A stretch of 37,565 nt of DNA from Muribaculaceae bacterium (GTDB lineage Bacteria; Bacteroidota; Bacteroidia; Bacteroidales; Muribaculaceae): contig JAMPBB010000011.1 in NCBI GenBank assembly GCA_023666885.1, positions 1 through 37,565 on the forward strand, given 5' to 3'. Under the pieces are notes generated by a model. It saw nothing but the letters and a program-made list of their open reading frames with translations. It had not been told where the DNA came from and did no database searches. Numbering within the stretch: the first letter of the stretch is position 1; every line of letters starts with the position of its first letter. This document shows, piece by piece, positions 1-6,519 of this stretch. The translations under genes were made by a program, and so were the position numbers.

Positions 1-1323
1 GTATGCCAGCGAGTTTGAAAAATCCAACAATTTTTAAATGAAAGAGCCGTGTGTCAGATATTATACGGTTCCAGTATTCGCCGCCTGAGAGTTCAGCTTC
101 GGCACTCCACCGGCTTGAGAGCTGCCTGTAATATGTAATTGAGCCTATCAGCTGACTCTCGTTCATGCGGTTACGTGTATCGGCGGTGCCGGTGTACACC
201 GAGCGGTACAGGGTCTGCCCCCTGCCAGGCGCATAGCCAGATGGTCACGTCCGCCTCTTAGCGGCAGTGAGAAGCTGGCTCCTAAGGCGTATTTGTTATT
301 CCGTTCACGAACGTTGTTCATGTAACGATCGGTTATCTCGCTTCCGGTCAGCGTGAAGTCATTGGCTACGCGGCTAAACGTACCGTCATATTTCATGTAG
401 GCCGACATGTATGCTCCGCTCTTGAACAAGTTAGTGTATGTGGCCGAGGCATACGGCTTGGCATACCTTGACTTGCGTATCTGTAGGCTTGCCATATCCT
501 GCTGCCCCGGCATATCATATGACACTGTCCCCGTAGATCTTCGCCCCGGGTTGTTCTCGTTGGCTAAACCGCTGTTTACCACTATCCACGATGACTGGCT
601 GAAAAGATACTGCCATGACATGCCAAGCCCGTAGGTACTCCCTTTAAGCTTGCCCTCCTTGGAATATGATTCCCTGGTATAATAATCCTTACCGCTTTCC
701 TTAGCCTCAGGAAAATACAGCTTGTCAGTGACCCATGTCTGTCCGCCATTGTATTTGTACCAGCGGCCGATGCCGTTGAAATCTATTGTTGATTTGCCTT
801 TGGTAAACTTTGAGTAAACGTCGTATACACCCTCCGGCTGAGGAAGCTTCTGTGTAGCGGTCAGATTGGTGTAGCCGCCATATTCCCACTTCACGGTGAT
901 ATAGTTCACCACTGCTCTCGCGCCCTCAAAACGCGGATCGGCCGGATTCTCCAGCACTTCCACCCTCTTCACATCACGTCCGCGCAGGCCGGCCACCTGT
1001 CTGTCAGTAGCCGGAATGGAGTCGATAAAGAATTTCACAGCCTGTCCGGCGGTGTTTGTCACCCTTACGCCGTCAACAATTATGGTAGGTATCATCATTC
1101 GCTGAAGCAGGTCGGTGCCGTCGGTAGCCGAACGCTTCTCGCGTGTGTTAGGCACTACTGACAGGCCATTCTTGACTCGCTTGATATTGGATGCTTTCAC
1201 CACTACTTCGCCCAGAGTGCGCACAGTGTCCGCCGGAGCTGTCATGGTGGAATCGTTGACAGCGAATGCCGGAATTATGGCTATTGAAATCAGGAAAAGA
1301 CAGAAAAGCAGACGCGTTTTCAT
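1..1323 (-). pseudogene. TonB-dependent receptor / outer-membrane beta-barrel protein, 5' part, frameshifted
   Basis: Outer-membrane receptor of the TonB-dependent type. The ATG at 1323 opens on a signal peptide (MKTRLLFCLFL...AFA), followed by a plug-like region with LGEVVVKAS near residue 40, then aromatic-rich barrel strands. An upstream ATG at 1350 is in frame but would put eight polar residues before the signal peptide, so 1323 is preferred. The frame stops at 163 after a non-barrel tail (GGRPCTARCTPAPP). Adding one G to the G5 run (C5 at 218-222 on the + strand) restores a barrel-like frame (QTLYRSVYTGTADTRNR...) that stays open to base 1. The gene therefore continues beyond the window and carries either a real one-base deletion or a sequence error. 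Its ligand cannot be told. Confidence 0.75.
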
Positions 1324-1358
1324 AGATTGTGAATTATAGTTATGTTGCATAGTCCTTG

Positions 1359-1391
1359 CAAAGGAAACACTGAATTTCCTTAAAAAACAAA
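1359..1391 (-). promoter_or_regulatory. Candidate bacteroidete promoter for the TonB receptor gene
   Basis: Read on the minus strand there is a TTTG (1388-1391), 21 bases, then TTCCTTTG (1359-1366). The second box differs from the TAnnTTTG consensus at one position. The spacing fits the bacteroidete sigma factor. The predicted transcript start is about 30 bases before the chosen ATG. Confidence 0.4.
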
Positions 1392-1575
1392 AATATCATT
1401 GATTTTTTACAAATGTCACGTATTAATATAAGCAACTGATTATTAATCGGTTATGGGGGAGGGTAAAATAACAGATTTATAATTCTCCTAAATGGCTGAG
1501 ATTCAACGTGTTTTCAGAAGCAGATGCGTATAGGCGCGAACTGTTAAAAATATCAAATTAGCCTGTAGCAAGAAT

Positions 1576-1599
1576 GATTGCTCCGCAATCTTCGCGGAG
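1576..1599. repeat. Overlapping hairpins, terminal remnant of the palindromic element
   Basis: Two mutually exclusive stems overlap here: GATTGC/GCAATC (1576-1581 with 1585-1590) and CTCCGC/GCGGAG (1581-1586 with 1594-1599). The first matches the right terminus of the larger palindromic elements at 2216-2413 and 4774-4966. It ends about 10 bases from the stop of the adjacent barrel gene, as the right end of the 2216-2413 copy does for the paralogous gene. The hairpins may also end the transcript of that gene. Confidence 0.55.
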
Positions 1600-2166
1600 T
1601 CAAAGCCTTACGGCGATGCCAGCACTGAACGTCACCCCTCCGGCATTGAAGTGATCAGGTGATGGCATCGGAAAGCCAGTGGCTCCATAACGATAATATG
1701 CGTTCTGATATGTGTATCCTACTGCGGCATTGGGTGAGAATAATCTGTTCAGTGGAATTATGATCCCGGCAGTCGGAGCTATATAAAATTTGAAATCTCC
1801 GTCATATCCTCCTCCGATAAGTCCTCCATCATTAAGTTTTGCTGTGCCAATTTTCACATCTACATAAGGTTGGACTTTAAGAGAGGAGAGGGTATATCGT
1901 ATATCGGCATATATCGGTATGTTATGATATGTAAAATTGCCTTGATTTGTGGTGATTCCAAAACCGATGCCGCCGCCGAGAAACAGGCGGTCAGCAAACA
2001 ACGAAACACCATGCGTGGTACTTATAATCCATTCATCCATTTTATGCCTGTCTGCTGTGCCGAGCTGATATCCTGTTTCTATGCGCCCCTCATAATGGAC
2101 TGGACTCTGCGCGTTGGCAGCTATAGCCGCCAACGCACAGATACATGCTATAATTAAATTTCTCAT
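1600..2166 (-). CDS. Small outer-membrane beta-barrel protein, paralog 1
   Basis: Exported protein of 188 residues with a cleavable signal peptide ending in NAQ at residues 18-20. The rest is a run of amphipathic beta-strands with alternating aromatic residues and a C-terminal strand ending in a hydrophobic residue (AGIAVRL), as expected of a small eight-stranded outer-membrane barrel. It is a tandem paralog of the gene at 2423-2989: same length, about 159 of 188 positions identical by hand alignment, no gaps. Differences cluster in likely loops (residues about 105-115) and in the signal peptide. The gene is separated from its paralog by a palindromic element. No function is recognised; porin, adhesin or structural roles are all open. 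Confidence 0.8.
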   Translation of the reverse strand: MRNLIIACICALAAIAANAQSPVHYEGRIETGYQLGTADRHKMDEWIISTTHGVSLFADRLFLGGGIGFGITTNQGNFTYHNIPIYADIRYTLSSLKVQPYVDVKIGTAKLNDGGLIGGGYDGDFKFYIAPTAGIIIPLNRLFSPNAAVGYTYQNAYYRYGATGFPMPSPDHFNAGGVTFSAGIAVRL

Positions 2167-2215
2167 GAATTACATTACTATAATTTTCAATATGTTTTTG
2201 TTTTGTAAGCCGGGC

Positions 2216-2413
2216 GGATTGCGAAGCAATCATTATTTTTTAGCCCGGGGCCGAGCCGTGTAGGTGAGACCCCGGGATCCCGAATATAGGAAAACGAATC
2301 TGAAAGATTCATTAATGATTCTGTTCAGAATCATTCCGCCCCATACGGCCACCGTGGGTCTACGCCTATCGGCTCCGGCCCACGGCTATACACGCAATAA
2401 TTACTTCGCAATC
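2216..2413. repeat. Palindrome-rich intergenic element, copy A
   Basis: About 198 bases made almost wholly of hairpins in series: GATTGC/GCAATC (2217-2231), CCCGGGG/CCCCGGG (2244-2250 with 2270-2276), GAATC/GATTC (2296-2310), a perfect 10-bp stem AATGATTCTG/CAGAATCATT (2314-2335), and CCGTGGG/CCCACGG (2352-2358 with 2379-2385). The order and most bases match copy B (4774-4966) in the same orientation. The right terminus is more decayed than in copy B and stops about 10 bases before the stop codon of the barrel gene at 2423. No open reading frame of note lies within it. Confidence 0.85.
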
Positions 2414-2422
2414 TTCACGGCG

Positions 2423-2989
2423 TCAGAGCCTGACGGCGATACCGGCACTGAACGTCACCCCGCCGGCATTGAAGTGCTCAGGTGGTGGCATCGGAAAGCC
2501 CGTAATTCCGTAATGATAATATGCGTTCTGATAGGTATATCCTACTGCGGCATTGAGTGAGAATAATCTGCTCAGTGGAATTGAGATCCCGGCAGTCGGA
2601 GCTATATAAAATTTGAAATCTCCGTCATAACCGCCACCGTCCAGACCACCGTCATCAAATATTGCTCCACCGATTTTCACATCTACATAAGGTCTGACTT
2701 TAAGAGAAGAGAGGGTATATCGTATATCGGCATATATAGGTATGGTGTGAAATGTAAAACGGTCTTGATTAGTGGTAAGTCCAAATCCGATTCCACCACC
2801 AAGGAACAGGCGATCAGCAAACAATGAAACACCATGCGTGGTACTTATAACCCATTCATCCATTTTATGCCTGTCTGCCGTGCCGAGTTGATATCCTCCC
2901 TCCACACGCCCCTCGTAATGGACATTAGTTTGCGCGTTGACGGCTATTGCTGTCAACGCACAGATACACGTAATGAATATACTTCTCAT
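2423..2989 (-). CDS. Small outer-membrane beta-barrel protein, paralog 2
   Basis: Exported barrel protein of 188 residues, tandem paralog of the gene at 1600-2166. The signal peptide ends at NAQ (residues 18-20). The invariant core includes GYQLGTADRHKMDEW (about residues 32-46) and the closing strand GGVTFSAGIAVRL. The start lies only 11 bases after the stop of the C10 protease gene on the same strand, so the two are probably co-transcribed from the protease promoter. Function unknown. The link to a secreted protease suggests a shared envelope or host-interaction role, but that is inference from position only. Confidence 0.82.
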   Translation of the reverse strand: MRSIFITCICALTAIAVNAQTNVHYEGRVEGGYQLGTADRHKMDEWVISTTHGVSLFADRLFLGGGIGFGLTTNQDRFTFHTIPIYADIRYTLSSLKVRPYVDVKIGGAIFDDGGLDGGGYDGDFKFYIAPTAGISIPLSRLFSLNAAVGYTYQNAYYHYGITGFPMPPPEHFNAGGVTFSAGIAVRL

Positions 2990-3000
2990 TGAATATTATT

Positions 3001-4449
3001 TTAATTGAAATATAGAATATTAATCAAGGCCTCCTGATTCTTATATATATGTCTGGTTTCCGTTGTCCCATCTGCTTTGTTAAGGGTAACGTTCCAATCA
3101 GAACTATAGTACCAACCGTCTCCTTGCTGATTCCAACCCCATATCATATGCAGGGAGGGCACAAGTGTCGATGCGACATTGTCAGTTCCACGAGTGGCAA
3201 AAGCAGCAGTAGGATTGATGTCGGCGAAATCACCCGTATACGTAACGAATGTATAGGCTGTGGCATAGCCACCGGCCAAACCTCCGTCACATACCCAAGC
3301 ATGGCCATCCTTGCTTCCTTCGATAGGCCCCCTTAGATAAACAGGACCCGTTTTTAGCCCTTCTAAAATTTTAGAAATCTCAAAGTTAATTTTTTCGGAT
3401 GTATATCCATATGAATTCAGCGCATTTATCGCATCATCTATATTGGCTCCGGGTTTATCATTATAATAATTTATACCACACGCCTCACCTACTTCTCTGA
3501 GAAAATCGGTCAATGGCGTTTTGCCGCTATATGGAAGCAACATATTTGGGAATTGGCTGAAATCGATAGTAGTAGGTTTTTTGTGATAATTCATTATCTG
3601 TGCTACAGCAATAGGAACGCATCCTATATATTCTGCACCTTCTGGCAATGAGGCATTATAAGGATATTGCTGATGCCATACGGTATTGACAGTAGGCCGT
3701 GGATTCGTGGTGCTGGTCACCTGCTTGGTTAGTATAAACGAAGTTTGTGCCGGATTGGGATACACTACGGTCTGGCTCTGAACCTGACGTATCAATGAGG
3801 CTATTCTGTCAGGGTAGTCATTCGGATTGGCATATGCCGCACATGTCACTGTGTATCCTTGTCCGCGCCATGTAGAGATGGCGCTCGCTATGACATTGTC
3901 GATATATTCATCACCTGTTGAGCGGCTTCCGGCAGTGTATTTCTCCTCAGATGAGGTAAGCGACAGCCATTCCTGCCGAGCGAGAGCTGCTATGGAATCG
4001 GGCATACATTCAGGATGGCTTATGGCTATCTTGGCTCCTTCTATCCATGCGCCGTAAGGTGTATTTTCCAAATTTGTGCAGTCAAAATGACCGGTCTGGC
4101 TCATGGCCACTACGGGGTAGGCTCGCTTGTCGGCTGCAAGGAGTACGAATCCGTTGTCCGTGCCGAAATTTATGGCGTATATGAGTGCCTTTCCGCTATC
4201 ATCGTTTATGGCTGTAACGCTCATGCCTTCAGCCGAGCGCGACATTCCGCCTTCGCGCGACAGCACCCTTAGGGCGGCCTGCATGGCCTTCGGTTCGGTA
4301 AGCACAGGATTGTTGTCAGGCACCGATATTATGGCCTGAGCTGCAGGATTGTCCATTATGTCAGGACATTCGTTGATAACGTCCTGATTAGAGCAGCTGC
4401 ATAGTCCTATAGCGGCTGCCAGTGTCAGTGATAATGAGAGGTGTTTCAT
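3001..4449 (-). CDS. C10 family (streptopain-like) cysteine protease, lipoprotein
   Basis: Secreted cysteine protease of 482 residues. The N-terminus carries a lipoprotein signal (AAAIGLCSCS, lipobox Cys near residue 17 or 19). A propeptide-like domain follows (about 50-160, with GFVLLAADKRAYPVVA typical of Spi/C10 prodomains), then the C10 catalytic domain. The nucleophile is in GCVPIAVAQIMNYH (Cys277), the general base in DGHAWVCDGG (His383), and the IWGWNQQGDGWYY block near 435-450 matches the conserved Trp-Gly segment of the family. The active site therefore looks intact. No type IX sorting domain is visible at the C-terminus, so membrane anchoring by lipid is more likely. Family members mature by self-cleavage and attack host or dietary proteins; the substrate here is unknown. 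Confidence 0.92.
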   Translation of the reverse strand: MKHLSLSLTLAAAIGLCSCSNQDVINECPDIMDNPAAQAIISVPDNNPVLTEPKAMQAALRVLSREGGMSRSAEGMSVTAINDDSGKALIYAINFGTDNGFVLLAADKRAYPVVAMSQTGHFDCTNLENTPYGAWIEGAKIAISHPECMPDSIAALARQEWLSLTSSEEKYTAGSRSTGDEYIDNVIASAISTWRGQGYTVTCAAYANPNDYPDRIASLIRQVQSQTVVYPNPAQTSFILTKQVTSTTNPRPTVNTVWHQQYPYNASLPEGAEYIGCVPIAVAQIMNYHKKPTTIDFSQFPNMLLPYSGKTPLTDFLREVGEACGINYYNDKPGANIDDAINALNSYGYTSEKINFEISKILEGLKTGPVYLRGPIEGSKDGHAWVCDGGLAGGYATAYTFVTYTGDFADINPTAAFATRGTDNVASTLVPSLHMIWGWNQQGDGWYYSSDWNVTLNKADGTTETRHIYKNQEALINILYFN

Positions 4450-4531
4450 TGCATTAATAATTTAGATTTGTAATGTGGGGTTGATTGTATTTATTCAGTT
4501 GATGTGTGCTATATATGTGCTTGGTTTGACG

Positions 4532-4564
4532 CAAATATACATACCGGGGCAGCATCAAAGCAAA
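4532..4564 (-). promoter_or_regulatory. Promoter of the C10 protease gene
   Basis: On the minus strand TTTG (4561-4564), 21 bases, then TATATTTG (4532-4539) match both bacteroidete promoter boxes exactly. The start site should fall near 4525, giving a leader of about 75 bases. A copy of ATCTAACA sits 17 bases upstream of the distal box. Confidence 0.6.
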
Positions 4565-4581
4565 TTTTAGAGAAGAAAAAT

Positions 4582-4713
4582 ATCTAACATTGTGTTTTGT
4601 ATGCACCTCATATTCAATATGTTACGAAGCGTTAGATTCAAAAAAATCTAACACTTCTGTATTCTATTGGCGATCAGGCTGTTACGCGTTGTAAAATCAG
4701 GCAGATGTTAGAT
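4582..4713. promoter_or_regulatory. Candidate operator array: alternating ATCTAAC/GTTAGAT motifs
   Basis: The heptamer occurs four times in 132 bases with switching orientation: ATCTAACA at 4582-4589, GTTAGAT at 4631-4637, ATCTAACA at 4646-4653 and TGTTAGAT at 4706-4713. The middle pair forms a 12-bp stem with one mismatch (4626-4657). All copies lie just upstream of the C10 protease promoter. A binding site for a regulator is the simplest reading. No regulator gene is adjacent. Confidence 0.4.
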
Positions 4714-4773
4714 GATTTTGTCTTAAATAGTGTTAATGCTTCCGTTGATGCGTCCCCTCGGGACTTGCTGCCC

Positions 4774-4966
4774 GGATTGCGAAGCAATCATTTATTTTAG
4801 CCCGGGGCCGAGCCGTCAGGCGAGACCCCGGGAATAAGGATATAGGATAACGAATCTGAAAGATTCATTAATGATTCAGTTCAGAATCTCTTTGCCCGAC
4901 ACCGCTACCGTGGGTCTGCGCTTGCGCTACGGCCCACGGCTACGCAAAATGATTGCTTCGCAATCC
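4774..4966. repeat. Palindrome-rich intergenic element, copy B (best preserved)
   Basis: 193 bases bounded by perfect 20-base terminal inverted repeats (4774-4793 and 4947-4966), each containing its own palindrome GATTGC-3-GCAATC. Inside are CCCGGGG/CCCCGGG (4801-4807 with 4826-4832), GAATC/GATTC (4852-4866), GATTC/GAATC (4873-4877 with 4884-4888) and CCGTGGG/CCCACGG (4908-4914 with 4933-4939). The same series occurs in copy A, same orientation. Size, terminal inverted repeats and lack of coding content resemble a MITE or a REP/BIME-type element. No obvious target-site duplication was seen, and no transposase is in the window. Confidence 0.85.
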
Positions 4967-5054
4967 GTCGTAGCTTAGCACACCATCCGCATGGATACCT
5001 ATCTTCATATGTAACATCCTCTACGAGGCTGTTTGTCCGGGTTGATGCCACATC

Positions 5055-5074
5055 CCCCATGCCAAGTCATGGGG
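5055..5074. repeat. Short hairpin
   Basis: Perfect 7-bp stem CCCCATG/CATGGGG around a 6-base loop, in the non-coding stretch between the element copy B and the fragment at 5108. It is not part of the full-length copies. It may be a variant module of the same family or an independent structure. Confidence 0.5.
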
Positions 5075-5107
5075 CTTCCCACAGACAACGCCTACGGCGC
5101 TGAAAGA

Positions 5108-5140
5108 GCCACGGCTACGCAAAAAGATTGCTTCGCGATC
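5108..5140. repeat. Right-end fragment of the palindromic element
   Basis: This stretch matches the last ~33 bases of copy B (CCACGGCTACGCAAAA then GATTGCTTCGC) with few differences, including one base that breaks the terminal palindrome (GCGATC for GCAATC). It is a partial copy in the same orientation as copies A and B. Confidence 0.6.
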
Positions 5141-5160
5141 AGTGCGCGGTCAATGCCGGC

Positions 5161-5189
5161 GGCGAATAATCCGCTGCGGATTATTCGCC
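5161..5189 (-). terminator. Hairpin overlapping the stop codon of the zinc-ribbon gene
   Basis: Perfect 13-bp stem (5161-5173 with 5177-5189) and a 3-base loop. The stop codon at 5181-5183 and the last two sense codons lie inside the stem. There is no T-run after it on the minus strand, so it is not a classical intrinsic terminator; it may instead protect or terminate the mRNA in another way. Confidence 0.45.
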
Positions 5190-5912
5190 GTTAGATATTA
5201 TACGTACTGACATCGTGCCGATACGATACGCCCGCATAGAGGGCGCATTCTCTGAATACGCCACTTCCGCCACTCCCGGCTCCGTGGCATAATGGCCGTC
5301 TATGAGAGCCTCAAAAAACCGCTCCCGGTCATCACGGTTGTCAAACAGTACTTCCACATTTCCGCTTTCAGGCCATATCACCACGGCGCTATATGGCTCC
5401 GACACTCCCTCAGGCACACCGGAGGCCGACATGGCCACATTCACGCCCATCACCGCAGGCTTCTCCGGATCCACGCCTCCACGCTGTACCGTGACATATC
5501 CTCGCTCACGCAGCGCTATCATAAGCCTATCCGCGTCCATATCCGTAAAATCAGCCGCCCGTACAAACTGCGTACGCAGCTCGGCGGCTCGTGCTGCCGC
5601 CTCCTCCACCTGACGGATAGAGTCGCGCTCATATTGCCGCTGCCTCATAGCCAATGATTCAGCCCGAGCCAATGAATCGGCCAGACGCTCCGCTTCGGTG
5701 CGCACGGCCTCATCGCGGTCATGCGAGGTGACAAGCCAAGCTGTGACAGCTACCGCCCCAAGTATGAGCAATACGAACGGCACTATAATCACCCACACAG
5801 ACATACCTGAGCGGCGCCGCTCCTGAGGAGGCATCTCGCGGCCACAACGGGGACAATACCTGAAATCCTCACGAAACGAGGCGCCGCAGCCATAGCATCT
5901 GAACCGGCTCAT
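5181..5912 (-). CDS. Zinc-ribbon single-pass membrane protein, unknown function
   Basis: Protein of 243 residues. A short N-terminal zinc ribbon has four cysteines in two CxxC pairs (Cys6, 9, 20, 23). One transmembrane helix follows (about 38-61), then a charged Ala/Arg/Glu-rich coiled-coil stretch (about 70-115) and a compact alpha/beta C-terminal domain with no motif I recognise. Topology should place the zinc ribbon in the cytoplasm and the rest in the periplasm. The gene starts 5 bases after the rfbC stop and is probably in its operon. A sensor or assembly role is possible but unsupported. Its last codons form one arm of a 13-bp hairpin. Confidence 0.8.
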   Translation of the reverse strand: MSRFRCYGCGASFREDFRYCPRCGREMPPQERRRSGMSVWVIIVPFVLLILGAVAVTAWLVTSHDRDEAVRTEAERLADSLARAESLAMRQRQYERDSIRQVEEAAARAAELRTQFVRAADFTDMDADRLMIALRERGYVTVQRGGVDPEKPAVMGVNVAMSASGVPEGVSEPYSAVVIWPESGNVEVLFDNRDDRERFFEALIDGHYATEPGVAEVAYSENAPSMRAYRIGTMSVRIISNGE

Positions 5913-5917
5913 GGCGC

Positions 5918-6469
5918 TCAGAGGCTGAAAAGTTCCACTTCGGCAAACGACACTCCGCGCATATCCTTGTCCGACAGAACAAGCTCCTCCTTCGGTAGCC
6001 GCCAGTCTATGCCAAGCGCGGGATCATCAAAGCGCAGTGTAGCCTCAGCCTGCGGTGCATATACATTGTCCACCTTATACTGAAACTGAGCCTCATCGCT
6101 GAGCACCACAAACCCGTGGGCAAATCCTCGCGGCACGAAGAGCTGCCTGCCATCGTCGGCGCTGAGCTCTACAGCCACATGGCATCCGAGCGTGGCCGAC
6201 CCGGCTCTGAGATCCACGGCCACGTCAAGCACCCGCCCCTGCGACACTCGCACCAACTTGGCCTGCGAGAAGCCACCGCGCTGAAAATGCAGCCCGCGCA
6301 GCACTCCACGGCGTGACACCGACTCATTGTCCTGCACAAAATGCACCGCGCCCACATGGGCCTTGAATTCATCACGGCGCCACGTTTCCATAAAATAGCC
6401 GCGCCGGTCACCATATCGCAGGGATTCTATGAGCCACACGCCCTCTATATCAAGTTTTTCAAATTTCAT
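5918..6469 (-). CDS. rfbC: dTDP-4-dehydrorhamnose 3,5-epimerase
   Basis: RmlC/RfbC converts dTDP-4-keto-6-deoxyglucose to dTDP-4-keto-rhamnose in dTDP-L-rhamnose synthesis for surface polysaccharide. At 183 residues it is of usual length. Family signatures include the N-terminal GVWLIES and RGYFMETW, the catalytic block RRGVLRGLHFQ with His61, the cupin strand DVAVDLRAGSATLG, and VPRGFAHGFVVLSDEAQFQYKVDNVY with the active-site Tyr region. It stands without rfbA, rfbB or rfbD, which must lie elsewhere. It shares a short divergent promoter region with the GlmU-like gene and precedes a zinc-ribbon membrane protein by 5 bases. Confidence 0.94.
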   Translation of the reverse strand: MKFEKLDIEGVWLIESLRYGDRRGYFMETWRRDEFKAHVGAVHFVQDNESVSRRGVLRGLHFQRGGFSQAKLVRVSQGRVLDVAVDLRAGSATLGCHVAVELSADDGRQLFVPRGFAHGFVVLSDEAQFQYKVDNVYAPQAEATLRFDDPALGIDWRLPKEELVLSDKDMRGVSFAEVELFSL

Positions 6470-6491
6470 ATCCTATATTCTTTGAATCCTA

Positions 6492-6508
6492 CAAAATTAG
6501 TAATTTTG
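6492..6508. promoter_or_regulatory. Back-to-back divergent promoter boxes, rfbC and glmU-like
   Basis: The 17 bases form a perfect palindrome, CAAAATTA-g-TAATTTTG. Each arm is an exact TAnnTTTG box, one per strand: 6492-6499 reads toward rfbC and 6501-6508 toward the GlmU-like gene. Distal TTG/TTTG boxes are present but at non-ideal spacing (about 18 and 16 bases). Predicted leaders are short, about 10 to 20 bases for rfbC and under 10 for the GlmU-like gene. Confidence 0.5.
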
Positions 6509-6519
6509 CCCGAAATACA

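Larger units (their letters stand above)
4450..5180. other. 731-base non-coding region with promoter, motif set and palindromic repeats
   Basis: No credible gene lies here. From left to right it holds the protease leader and promoter (4532-4564), an alternating set of ATCTAAC motifs (4582-4713), the palindromic element copy B (4774-4966), a short hairpin CCCCATG/CATGGGG (5055-5074), a right-end fragment of the same element family (5108-5140) and a 13-bp-stem hairpin that runs into the stop codon of the next gene (5161-5189). Bases 4714-4773 and 4967-5054 show nothing recognisable. Confidence 0.7.

Noticed and set aside
3001..4449. C10 protease as a type IX secretion cargo
   Set aside because: The C-terminus shows no sorting-domain motifs and the N-terminus has a lipobox, so lipid anchoring fits better.
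2216..4966. Composite transposon carrying the protease
   Set aside because: No transposase or integrase is encoded, the repeats are under 200 bases, and no target duplication was found.
4774..4966. CRISPR-like repeat array
   Set aside because: Repeats are few, unequal in length, palindromic in series and lack unique spacers of even size.
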